Source: Clostridium sp. (GTDB lineage: Bacteria; Bacillota; Clostridia; Clostridiales; Clostridiaceae). Taken from it: 28,234 nucleotides of DNA. Below the pieces are notes generated by a model. That model was not told where the DNA came from, made no database searches, and saw only the letters and a program-made list of their open reading frames with translations. Position 1 is the first letter of the stretch. Each line of letters opens with the position of its first letter. This document shows, piece by piece, positions 15,574-22,920 of the stretch. The position numbers and the translations under genes are program-made. Location of the stretch: assembly GCA_003539755.1 (NCBI GenBank), contig DPOH01000032.1:1-28234 (forward strand), written 5' to 3'.

Positions 15574-16782
15574 TTATCTAAAATTTAATATTTCAAAATT
15601 CTTATTCATATCTTTAAGCCATGTTCTTATTTCAGAATCATTCCATACTTTTAATCCTAATTCTGAATATGCAGCTGCTTCATCTTCGCTTCCTATTCTT
15701 GAACCATGGTGTGCTGATTTTACAGTCTTCTTCTTTAATAAGTAATCAATAACAAATTTATTTTGTCTATATGCTCTTCTTAATGCACTCTCAGCTTCTT
15801 TTTTCTTTCCAGTTTTAAATAATAATGCTGCTCTATTATAGCATGTAGCCGCTAAATAATCATGAATACATCTATCTAAAAGTTCATATGCTTCATCATA
15901 TCTTTCTTCTATCAATAACCAACTTGATAGAACTCTTCTTACTAATAAGTCATCTGTAGTATTATATCTGATTATTTCTGAAGCTTCTTTAATAGCCTCA
16001 TCTCTCTCTCCTTCTCTCCATAAATGTTGAGCAAAAACATACTTAGCTCCAAAAAGAGGTTGAGCTATTTCTAATTTAAATATTCTTTTATCTGCATTTT
16101 CTAGTTTATCAATCTTTAATGTATTTTGTGCAGCTTTTACAGCTCTTCTTAATATTTCAGTCTTTTCATTCATGCTTAATTTTGCATCATTAGATAAAAT
16201 TATATATGCATCCGAACAATCTTCATAAATATTTAAAGCTTCTCTTGCGTACTTAGCTTTACTATTATAATTTTTTTCTCTCCATGCTCTATTTACAATT
16301 CTTTGAGCTTCAACATACTTATTGCTTATTATTAATTTATCAGCATTATTTTCTTGATTTACAGCTGTTGTTGCTGATTCATTTTCCATTGGTGATTCAT
16401 TAGAATCCTTTTCATTAACTGACGATAATATCCATTTTTTATTATCTTCATTTATTCCTAATAATGATTTTACTTCTTTAGACTTATTTGAACCTGTACT
16501 ACTGCTTACACCAAATTCTTTATACAAATCTAACGCTTTTATATAAGGTTCTTCTTTTGAATCAAATAATCCGTTTACACTTCCTATAGCATGCACTATA
16601 CCAGCTGCCCATGAATCACTTTTGCCTTTTTTCACAATTGTTTCATTATTTAAAAATAATAACTTGGTAGCTTCTATACAAATATCATTATATTCTTTAT
16701 TTAAATGTTCATTTGAAAAGCTATTAATTTTTCCAATTACCTCTTCATACTTGTCAGCTAATATCTTCGATATTTCTTGCAT
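15574..16782 (-). CDS. DUF6398-like domain plus tetratricopeptide-type repeat protein, unknown
   Basis: The 402-residue protein starts with a helical domain (about 1-80) with SKILADKYEEVIGKINSF and DSWAAGIVHAIGSVNGLFD, which resembles DUF6398. A polar, low-complexity linker (about 118-150, rich in N, E and S) follows. The second half consists of amphipathic helical pairs (for example AKYAREALNIYEDCSDAYIIL, YDEAYELLDRCIHDY and NRAALLFKTGKKKEAESALR) typical of TPR-type protein-binding superhelices. No enzyme motif, signal peptide or membrane segment is seen. It is probably a cytoplasmic scaffold; its partner is unknown. The ATG has AAGGAG about 12 bases upstream, a wide spacing. Its promoter holds a perfect palindrome, so expression is likely under a dedicated regulator. 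The next gene is divergent. Confidence 0.7.
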   Translation of the reverse strand: MQEISKILADKYEEVIGKINSFSNEHLNKEYNDICIEATKLLFLNNETIVKKGKSDSWAAGIVHAIGSVNGLFDSKEEPYIKALDLYKEFGVSSSTGSNKSKEVKSLLGINEDNKKWILSSVNEKDSNESPMENESATTAVNQENNADKLIISNKYVEAQRIVNRAWREKNYNSKAKYAREALNIYEDCSDAYIILSNDAKLSMNEKTEILRRAVKAAQNTLKIDKLENADKRIFKLEIAQPLFGAKYVFAQHLWREGERDEAIKEASEIIRYNTTDDLLVRRVLSSWLLIEERYDEAYELLDRCIHDYLAATCYNRAALLFKTGKKKEAESALRRAYRQNKFVIDYLLKKKTVKSAHHGSRIGSEDEAAAYSELGLKVWNDSEIRTWLKDMNKNFEILNFR

Positions 16783-16876
16783 TATTTCCGATAGCTCCTT
16801 TATATAATCTTAAGTAAATTTGATTTTCCATTAAAGTATTATTATTTTTCACCCACTTTATCAAATTCATACTTTT

Positions 16877-16904
16877 ATTATAGTACAATATCTCATATTG
16901 TAAA
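16877..16904 (-). promoter_or_regulatory. Promoter of the DUF6398-TPR gene with an internal palindrome
   Basis: TTTACA and TATAAT are separated by 16 bases on the minus strand, about 95 bases upstream of the start. A perfect inverted repeat TACAATAT-CTC-ATATTGTA (16884-16902) fills the spacer and enters the -35, as an operator for a dimeric repressor would. Confidence 0.6.
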
Positions 16905-17073
16905 ATTTTTAATCACCTTGCAATTATAACACATTATTTATATGTGTTTCTACTTATATTAACATTATTTTTGTCTTATTACTTATCTAGCCTAACTATC
17001 GTAATAATTATATTATCTGCAAAAACACCTAAATTATTTTTCAAATATATATTATAAATTTATTTTATAAGTC

Positions 17074-17112
17074 TTAATTCTAATGAAATGCAGTATATTT
17101 TATTAGAATTAA
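17074..17112 (+). promoter_or_regulatory. Inverted repeat upstream of the Amidase_6-like gene
   Basis: TTAATTCTAAT and ATTAGAATTAA form a perfect 11-bp inverted repeat with a 17-base loop, ending 20 bases before the start codon at 17133. It could be a leader hairpin close to the ribosome binding site or an operator pair. No convincing -35/-10 pair was found for this gene. The remaining part of the 350-base divergent region shows only AT-rich sequence besides the promoter of the opposite gene. Confidence 0.45.
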
Positions 17113-17132
17113 ATTATTAAGGTTGATATAAT

Positions 17133-18122
17133 ATGCTTTCAGATTATTTATATAATTTATGCAGATTCATTACTTCAAATTTTCAACATATAAATACAAA
17201 AAACATTAGTCCATTTTCATCCTTTATGGATTTTAATTTGTACGAAAATATACTTACAAAAAATAATTTCAATTATATTTGGATGGAAAAACTACATCAT
17301 AAACACACTAATTCCACCTTTAAATATAAGTATGAAATATTAGAACAACACTATGATTTATTAAAGATTAAATTGACTATCTCAAATTCTTTTCTTATTA
17401 ACTTTAATGATAAAAGTATAAAATCTAGCTCTATAGATGAATATCTCTTAATAATTGAATATACAAAAAGTTCCCTTTTAAACGCTCTTATATTAATCTC
17501 ACGTGAAGAAAACGAACTTAATTATGATAATTATCTTAATAAAAATTTATCCTCTGTTTCAAATTTAGATTTAAGAATATTGACTTATGATAATATAACT
17601 TTATGGAATGGTAAAATTAAAAATATAAATGAACTTTATGACTGCTTTATTAATAAATCCTCATACAATAGATTTTCTACTTCAAAATTTAATATAAATA
17701 ATGCCTGTAAATATGCAGAAAAATATGCTTTAACGCCAAATGATAATTATAGAAATTTTAATGATTCTGGTGGTGACTGTACAAACTTTATTTCACAAAT
17801 AATTCATGCTGGAGGGATCCCACTTACTAACACATGGAAACCATATACCAGTTCATGGATCCGAGTTAATGAATTATATAAATATATTACAAAAAATAAT
17901 ATTGGCAAGAAACTTCCCGATGATTCTCCTTATATAAAAGGATCTATAATACAATTCTATACTCCTCAAAAAGGATATTATTTTCATTCAGGATTTATAA
18001 CTTATGTACTTCCATTCAATCAAGCATTATACTGCTGCCATAGTTATAACAAATTGAATTATCCACTAAGTGAAATATATCCTGTTATATATCCTGTTAT
18101 ACGTTGCATTACTTTAAATTAA
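17133..18122 (+). CDS. Amidase_6-type (putative amidase domain) protein
   Basis: The C-terminal half (about 187-329) matches the putative amidase domain PF12671: NINNACKYAEKYAL, then NYRNFNDSGGDCTNFISQII with the likely catalytic Cys216, then WIRVNELYKYI and FHSGFITYV with His285 as the likely partner. This is a papain-like NlpC/P60-related fold seen in cell-wall amidases and spore proteins. The first half (1-180) is unassigned, polar and rich in Asn, Lys and Ile. Unlike most family members it has no N-terminal signal peptide or membrane anchor, so it may act inside the cell, for instance in a mother cell or spore. The ribosome binding site is weak (AAGG, about ten bases upstream). A clear terminator follows. 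Confidence 0.8.
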   Translation: MLSDYLYNLCRFITSNFQHINTKNISPFSSFMDFNLYENILTKNNFNYIWMEKLHHKHTNSTFKYKYEILEQHYDLLKIKLTISNSFLINFNDKSIKSSSIDEYLLIIEYTKSSLLNALILISREENELNYDNYLNKNLSSVSNLDLRILTYDNITLWNGKIKNINELYDCFINKSSYNRFSTSKFNINNACKYAEKYALTPNDNYRNFNDSGGDCTNFISQIIHAGGIPLTNTWKPYTSSWIRVNELYKYITKNNIGKKLPDDSPYIKGSIIQFYTPQKGYYFHSGFITYVLPFNQALYCCHSYNKLNYPLSEIYPVIYPVIRCITLN

Positions 18123-18124
18123 TA

Positions 18125-18174
18125 AAAAAGACATATTGAGTAGTTTATATTAATACTACCCAGCATGTCTTTTA
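18125..18174 (+). terminator. Intrinsic terminator after the Amidase_6-like gene
   Basis: AAAAGACAT...GTAGT pairs with ACTAC...ATGTCTTTT, with a small internal loop and a 9-nt top loop. Since A-runs and T-runs flank both sides, it should also stop purB transcription arriving from the other strand. Confidence 0.75.
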
Positions 18175-18214
18175 AAAATAATATATCCGTATATTTTTAC
18201 TTAGATTTTCTATA

Positions 18215-19645
18215 TTAAACTGTTATTTCACTTTCAATACCTAAAGCTTCTTTATTATCATTAATAATTGGTTCAACATATTCATCAATAAATTCTGTAA
18301 CTTGACTAGGAGCTCTACCTACGAATTTAGCTGGATCTATTACGCCTAATATTTCTTCCTTAGTAAGACCAAATGAACCATCATTGATTATTCTATCGAT
18401 AAGGTCATTATCTAAACCTTCACCCTTAACCCTTTGTGCAGCAGCCATTGAGTGAACTCTAATTTTTTCATGTAATTCTTGTCTGTCCTTACCTCTCTTT
18501 ACAGCTTCCATCATAATATTTTCTGTTGCCATAAATGGTAATTCTCTTTGTACATGAGCAGCTATAACTTTATCATATACAACCATATTTTCAGCTATAT
18601 TAATATATAAATTTAATACTCCATCTAAAGCTAAGAATGCTTCTGCAACAGATAATCTCTTATTAGCCGAATCATCTAACGTTCTTTCAAACCATTGAGT
18701 TCCTGCTGTTATTGCTGGATTTAATGAATCTACTATTACATATCTTGCAAGAGCACTTATTCTTTCACTTCTCATAGGATTTCTCTTATATGCCATTGCT
18801 GATGATCCTATTTGATTCTTTTCGAATGGTTCTTCCATTTCTTTCATATGTTGAAGTAATCTTAAATCATTACTAAATTTATATGCACTTTGTGCTATTT
18901 CTGATAAAGTATTTAAAACTATTGAATCAAGTTTTCTTGGATAAGTCTGTCCAGTAACACCAAAACTTTTTTCAAATCCCATTTTTTCTGCTACTATCTT
19001 ATCTAAAGCTTTTACTTTACTTTCATCTCCATTAAATAACTCCATGAAACTTGCTTGAGTTCCTGTAGTACCTTTAACACCTCTTAATTTTAATTTTGAT
19101 AACAAGAAATCAATATTTTCTATATCTAAAACTAAATCCTGCATCCAAAGTGTTGCTCTCTTACCCACAGTTGTTAATTGTGCAGGTTGAAAATGTGTAA
19201 AGCCAAGAGTTGGCATATCTTTATATTCTATTGCAAAATTCTTCAAATGATTTAATACAGTAACGATTTTGCTCTTAATTAATTTTAAAGCATCTCTCAT
19301 TATTATAATATCTGTATTATCACCAACATAACAAGATGTTGCTCCTAAATGAATTATGCCTTTTGCAGATGGACATTGTAATCCATATGCATATACATGG
19401 CTCATTACATCATGTCTTACTTCTTTTTCTCTTTCTATTGCTTCATCATAATTAATATCATTTATATGTTCTTTTAATTCTTTTATCTGTTCATCAGTTA
19501 TGTTTAATCCTAACTCCTTTTCACCTTCTGCTAATGCAACCCATAGTTTTCTCCAAGTTGTAAATTTCATATCATCTGAAAAAATAAAACTCATTTCCTT
19601 AGATGCATATCTTGAATTTAATGGTGTACTATATAAATTTCTCAT
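18215..19645 (-). CDS. purB: Adenylosuccinate lyase
   Basis: PurB cleaves fumarate from SAICAR and from adenylosuccinate in purine synthesis. The 476-residue protein has the fumarase/lyase superfamily signature GSSAMAYKRNPMRSERI, the HLGATSCYVGDNTDI segment, TLGFTHFQPAQLTTVGKR with the catalytic histidine region, and the usual RAPSQVTEFI near the end. Length is right for the longer clostridial/eukaryotic-like PurB form. The ATG has GGAGG seven bases upstream. Upstream, TATAAT (19695-19700 on the minus strand) is a likely -10. It stands alone, away from other pur genes, but next to ptsH and spoVS, the order I recall from other clostridia. Confidence 0.95.
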   Translation of the reverse strand: MRNLYSTPLNSRYASKEMSFIFSDDMKFTTWRKLWVALAEGEKELGLNITDEQIKELKEHINDINYDEAIEREKEVRHDVMSHVYAYGLQCPSAKGIIHLGATSCYVGDNTDIIIMRDALKLIKSKIVTVLNHLKNFAIEYKDMPTLGFTHFQPAQLTTVGKRATLWMQDLVLDIENIDFLLSKLKLRGVKGTTGTQASFMELFNGDESKVKALDKIVAEKMGFEKSFGVTGQTYPRKLDSIVLNTLSEIAQSAYKFSNDLRLLQHMKEMEEPFEKNQIGSSAMAYKRNPMRSERISALARYVIVDSLNPAITAGTQWFERTLDDSANKRLSVAEAFLALDGVLNLYINIAENMVVYDKVIAAHVQRELPFMATENIMMEAVKRGKDRQELHEKIRVHSMAAAQRVKGEGLDNDLIDRIINDGSFGLTKEEILGVIDPAKFVGRAPSQVTEFIDEYVEPIINDNKEALGIESEITV

Positions 19646-19943
19646 TCAAAAACCTCCACACGAATATATTCTCTCTTTTTAGTTTCATCATTCGTATTAT
19701 AACACACTTTTTTACCTTTTGTTATGATTTTTTTATTTTTCTATTACTTTTTTCATTAGAATATTCATATAAATTTGCATTTAAAATATAGGTATTTATA
19801 TATGGGCTACTTATTAAATATACTTTGATATTAATAACTATTTAATAACTATTTTGATAAACTTTAATTTAACTTTTTGTTATTATTGTCTTTTTAACTC
19901 ATATATATATATTAATGATTTAGTTATTAAGGAGTGATATGCC

Positions 19944-20168
19944 GTGTGTAAGCTAAACATATTTGATAAACTATCACTAATTTTAGTATTTATAGGATCT
20001 GTAAATTGGGGATTAATAGGATTATTTGGTTTTAATCTTGTAAACTTCATTTCACTTGGAGTACCAATAATAGAGCGCTGTATTTATGTATTAGTATTTG
20101 TTGCAGCACTAAATTTAGCATCACTTCCATTTAGATGTGATTTAATTGATTCAGACTCTTATAAATAA
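19944..20168 (+). CDS. DUF378 small membrane protein
   Basis: This 74-residue protein has two membrane helices (about 9-30 and 43-62). The first carries IGSVNWGLIGLFGFNLVNFI, the core of DUF378, a short membrane protein family of unknown role common in Firmicutes. The start is a GTG at 19944 with AAGGAG nine bases upstream; a nearer ATG at 19939 is out of frame and gives only five codons. It is the only plus-strand gene in the purB-to-ftsK block and ends in a very strong terminator, so it is a single-gene unit. In the 298 bases upstream I see only AT-rich sequence and no confident promoter. Confidence 0.8.
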   Translation: MCKLNIFDKLSLILVFIGSVNWGLIGLFGFNLVNFISLGVPIIERCIYVLVFVAALNLASLPFRCDLIDSDSYK

Positions 20169-20202
20169 AAACGAAGTCGTTATCATAACGACTTCGTTTT
20201 TT
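20167..20202 (+). terminator. Intrinsic terminator of the DUF378 gene
   Basis: AAAAACGAAGTCGTTA and TAACGACTTCGTTTTTT pair perfectly around a 3-nt loop, with a T-run on the plus strand. It begins at the stop codon itself. Confidence 0.92.
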
Positions 20203-20221
20203 AATTTATGTAAACACGAAA

Positions 20222-20248
20222 GGGTTTCATATTTTAAATATGAAACCC
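20222..20248 (-). terminator. Intrinsic terminator of ptsH
   Basis: GGGTTTCATATTT-T-AAATATGAAACCC is a 13-bp perfect inverted repeat 11 bases past the ptsH stop. The T-run after it on the minus strand is short (TTTCGTGTTT). Confidence 0.75.
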
Positions 20249-20259
20249 ATCTTAGAATA

Positions 20260-20520
20260 TTAGTCTTCTAAACCTTCAACTAATTTTACAATTTCGTCAA
20301 CTGCTAAAGCTTCGTCATCTCCAGATGCTACAACTTTAATAGTTGCATCTTTAGTTACTGCTAAAGATAAAACTCCAATTAAGCTCTTAACATTTGCTTT
20401 CTTTCCATTATATTCTATGCTAATGTCAGATTTAAATGATGAAGCTTTCTTAACTAATAATGTAGCTGGTCTAGCGTGAAGACCTGATCCATTTTTTACA
20501 ACAACTTCTTTTGCTATCAT
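20260..20520 (-). CDS. ptsH: Phosphocarrier protein HPr
   Basis: HPr passes phosphate from enzyme I to the sugar-specific EIIA proteins of the PTS. The 86-residue protein has the active-site His15 in GSGLHARPA and the regulatory Ser46 in NVKSLIGVLSL, the site used by HPr kinase/phosphorylase in Firmicutes for carbon catabolite control. Because His15 is present it is HPr and not Crh. It is not next to ptsI but lies between purB and spoVS, a placement found in clostridia. A promoter with a 17-base spacer lies at 20573-20601 and AGAGGTG provides the ribosome binding site. Length and all key residues are normal. Confidence 0.93.
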   Translation of the reverse strand: MIAKEVVVKNGSGLHARPATLLVKKASSFKSDISIEYNGKKANVKSLIGVLSLAVTKDATIKVVASGDDEALAVDEIVKLVEGLED

Positions 20521-20572
20521 TAATATACACCTCTTTACAAAAAAATTAATAAATATAGCATTTAACTCTTAT

Positions 20573-20601
20573 AGTATAAACGTTTTTATTGAAAATTTCA
20601 A
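20573..20601 (-). promoter_or_regulatory. Sigma-A-like promoter of ptsH
   Basis: TTGAAA and TATACT with a 17-base spacer on the minus strand, about 55 bases upstream of the start codon. The -35 overlaps a weak AT-rich inverted repeat (20590-20615) that may end spoVS transcription. Confidence 0.65.
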
Positions 20602-20632
20602 CTCAAAATTTTTCATTATTATCCAAAATATA

Positions 20633-20893
20633 TTATCTTGGTTGAACTATTAACTTTATTGCTGTTCTCTCTTCCCCATCTATTTCTATGTCTGTAAAAG
20701 CTGGTACACATACTATATCCTTTCCACTAGGTGCAACAAATCCTCTTGCTATTGCAATTGCTTTTACTGCCTGATTTATTGCTCCTGCTCCAACAGCTTG
20801 AATCTCAGCTATGTTTTTGTCTTTTATTATTGCAGCTAACGCACCTGCTACTGAATTCGGATTTGATTTAGTTGATACTTTTAATACTTCCAT
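20633..20893 (-). CDS. spoVS: Stage V sporulation protein S
   Basis: SpoVS is a small (86-residue) Alba-like, probably nucleic-acid-binding protein needed for normal spore coat assembly and exit from stage V in Bacillus; it also affects septation. The sequence MEVLKVSTKSNPNSVAGALA, the AVGAGAINQAVKAIAIARG segment and the IVCVPAFTDIEIDGEERTAIK end are almost invariant in the family. It is complete. The ATG has GGAGG nine bases upstream, and a sigma-H-like promoter lies about 50 bases upstream, in line with sigma-H control of spoVS in B. subtilis. It follows rny, from which it is separated by a terminator. Confidence 0.95.
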   Translation of the reverse strand: MEVLKVSTKSNPNSVAGALAAIIKDKNIAEIQAVGAGAINQAVKAIAIARGFVAPSGKDIVCVPAFTDIEIDGEERTAIKLIVQPR

Positions 20894-20941
20894 TTTTGTT
20901 ATCCCTCCTAGAAATGTTTCTGCTAATCGTTTACATTAAAT

Positions 20942-20970
20942 ATATTCTATAATCTAATGAAAAATCCTCT
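20942..20970 (-). promoter_or_regulatory. Sigma-H-like promoter of spoVS
   Basis: On the minus strand AGAGGATTT (fits RNAGGAWWW) and ATAGAATAT (fits RNNGAATWW) are separated by 11 bases. The start point would be about 40 bases upstream of the spoVS start codon. Confidence 0.6.
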
Positions 20971-21035
20971 TTTTTCTATATATGTTATTATAAATTCTTT
21001 AAATGTTCATAAAATATAGGCCATTATATTATAAA

Positions 21036-21066
21036 AGATGAAGCATATTAAAAATACACTTCATCT
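21036..21066 (-). terminator. Intrinsic terminator of rny
   Basis: AGATGAAG and CTTCATCT, with further AT pairs inside, form a hairpin just after the rny stop; the minus strand continues TTTTATAAT. Confidence 0.75.
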
Positions 21067-21074
21067 CTATATTC

Positions 21075-22616
21075 CTATTTAGCAAAATCAACCGCTCTAG
21101 TTTCTCTTATAACGTTAATTTTAATTTGTCCTGGATATTCAAGTTGCTCTTCGACACTCTTAACTAAATTATGTGCTAATTCAATTGTTCCAATGTCATC
21201 AACTTTATCTGGTTTAACCATAATTCTAATCTCTCTACCAGCTTGAATGGCATATGACTTTTCTACACCTTCATACGAATTCGCAATTTCTTCTAATTTT
21301 TCCAATCTCTTAATATATGCTTCTAATGTCTCTCTTCTAGCTCCTGGTCTAGCTGCTGATATAGCATCAGCTGCTTGAACTAACACAGCTTCTAAAGATT
21401 GCATTTCAACATCTGAATGATGGGCTGCTATTGCATTGACTACTAATGGCGATTCGTGATATTTCTTAGCAAGATCTCCTCCAATTAAGGCATGAGGACC
21501 TTCTTGTTCCTGATCAACAGCTTTACCAATATCATGTAATAATCCTGCTCTTTTAGCTAGAGTAACATCTAAACCTAGCTCTGAAGCCATTAAACCAGCT
21601 AAGTATGAAACTTCTATAGAATGTTTTAAAACATTCTGTCCATAACTAGTTCTATACTTTAATCTACCAAGAAGCTTGATAATTTCTGGATGTAATCCAT
21701 GTATACTAGTTTCTAGGGCCGCTTGTTCCCCTTCTTCTTTGATACTGTTTTCAACATCCTTTGTTGCTCTTTCAACCATCTCTTCAATTCTAGCTGGATG
21801 TATTCTGCCATCCACTATTAACTTTTCTAAAGCTATTCTAGCAATTTCTCTTCTTATCGGATCGAAACTTGATAAAATAACTGCTTCTGGAGTATCATCT
21901 ATAATTAAATCTACTCCTGTTAATGTTTCTAGGGTTCTAATGTTTCTACCTTCTCTACCTATAATTCTACCTTTCATTTCATCATTAGGTAGTGTAACAA
22001 CGTGTACAGTTGTCTCTGACACATGATCTGCTGCACATCTTTGGATTGCAGTTGTAATTATTTCTCTTGCTCTCTTATCTGCTTCATCCTTTGCTTTACC
22101 TTCGATATCTTTTATCATTAAGGCTGCATCATGCGTTATTTCTTTTCTAATTTCATCTAAAAGAATTTCTCTAGCTTCTTCACTAGATAATGCTGATATT
22201 TTTTCCAACTCAGCTCTTCTTTCATTCTGAAGCTCCTGTACCTTTGCTTCTGCATGTTCTACTTCAATCATTCTTTCATTGATTGTTTGTTCTTTTTTCT
22301 CAAGAATTTCATTCTTCTTATCAATTGCTTCTTCTCTTTGAATTACTCTTCTCTCAAGCCTTTGAACCTCATTTCTTCTTTCACGAGATTCCTTATCAAA
22401 ATCATTTCTTAATTTGTGAACTTCTTCTTTAGCTTCTAGAATTGCTTCCTTTTTAGTAGCTTCTGAATCTCTCTTTGCTTTTTCAAGAACATCCTCAGCT
22501 TCTTTTTCTAACAATTCTATCTTTCTCTTCGAAGTATTTTGAATCGTTTTATAAACTGCTATTCCTAATATTAAAAGAGCTACTATATCTCCTAATATCA
22601 TTGCTATTATTCCCAT
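21075..22616 (-). CDS. rny: Ribonuclease Y
   Basis: RNase Y is the membrane-bound endoribonuclease that starts mRNA decay in many Firmicutes. The 513-residue protein has an N-terminal membrane helix (about 3-23), a long charged coiled coil (about 30-190), a KH RNA-binding domain with GRIIGREGRNIRTLE, and an HD phosphohydrolase domain with GLLHDIGKAVD and AIAAHHSDVE. The start is ATG 22616, which has AGGAGG seven bases upstream; an in-frame ATG 30 bases earlier would include that site. All domains are intact. The gene has its own promoter, and its transcript should begin with a small hairpin. It lies between recA and spoVS as in other clostridia. Confidence 0.95.
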   Translation of the reverse strand: MGIIAMILGDIVALLILGIAVYKTIQNTSKRKIELLEKEAEDVLEKAKRDSEATKKEAILEAKEEVHKLRNDFDKESRERRNEVQRLERRVIQREEAIDKKNEILEKKEQTINERMIEVEHAEAKVQELQNERRAELEKISALSSEEAREILLDEIRKEITHDAALMIKDIEGKAKDEADKRAREIITTAIQRCAADHVSETTVHVVTLPNDEMKGRIIGREGRNIRTLETLTGVDLIIDDTPEAVILSSFDPIRREIARIALEKLIVDGRIHPARIEEMVERATKDVENSIKEEGEQAALETSIHGLHPEIIKLLGRLKYRTSYGQNVLKHSIEVSYLAGLMASELGLDVTLAKRAGLLHDIGKAVDQEQEGPHALIGGDLAKKYHESPLVVNAIAAHHSDVEMQSLEAVLVQAADAISAARPGARRETLEAYIKRLEKLEEIANSYEGVEKSYAIQAGREIRIMVKPDKVDDIGTIELAHNLVKSVEEQLEYPGQIKINVIRETRAVDFAK

Positions 22617-22694
22617 ATAAACACCTCCTAATTTATTTTTTCTCATTTATATAATAAGAAAGTAAGTAGGTGTCATATTCTTCTCACTGCATTT

Positions 22695-22717
22695 GGAATA
22701 TGCTAAACCAGTATTCC
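22695..22717 (-). other. Hairpin at the predicted 5' end of the rny mRNA
   Basis: GGAATA and TATTCC form a 6-bp stem (a T-G pair can add a seventh) around an 11-nt loop. It begins about where transcription from the rny promoter should start, so the mRNA would carry a 5' hairpin. Confidence 0.4.
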
Positions 22718-22722
22718 TTTTT

Positions 22723-22751
22723 ATTCTATATTAAAAATAAAAATATGTCAA
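22723..22751 (-). promoter_or_regulatory. Sigma-A-like promoter of rny
   Basis: TTGACA and TAGAAT with a 17-base spacer on the minus strand. It predicts a leader of about 100 bases before the rny start codon. Confidence 0.75.
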
Positions 22752-22801
22752 GTTTGCCCATATATTACCTCTATAATTCAATATGCTCTAAAATTCTAAA
22801 T

Positions 22802-22837
22802 ATAGCTGTACTTATGATTGCTCATACGTACAGCTAT
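22802..22837 (-). terminator. Intrinsic terminator of recA
   Basis: ATAGCTGTAC-T-TATGA and TCATA-C-GTACAGCTAT form a 15-bp stem with one mismatch; the minus strand continues ATTTAGAATTTTA. It lies between recA and the rny promoter, so the two genes are separate units. Confidence 0.75.
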
Positions 22838-22920
22838 TATTAAATAATTTTTCAATTTTATTTTAAATATATACTAGATAAAATATGTTTTTTTTAACTA
22901 ATTCTATACCTTTAATATTC

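Noticed and set aside
18076..18099. Two tandem copies of the 12-base unit TATATCCTGTTA near the end of the Amidase_6-like gene
   Set aside because: Only two in-frame copies (YPVI-YPVI); a minor local duplication, not a repeat array.
21676..22026. Plus-strand open frame inside rny
   Set aside because: It is antisense to the KH/HD coding region of RNase Y, with a Ser/Ile-rich translation typical of shadow frames.
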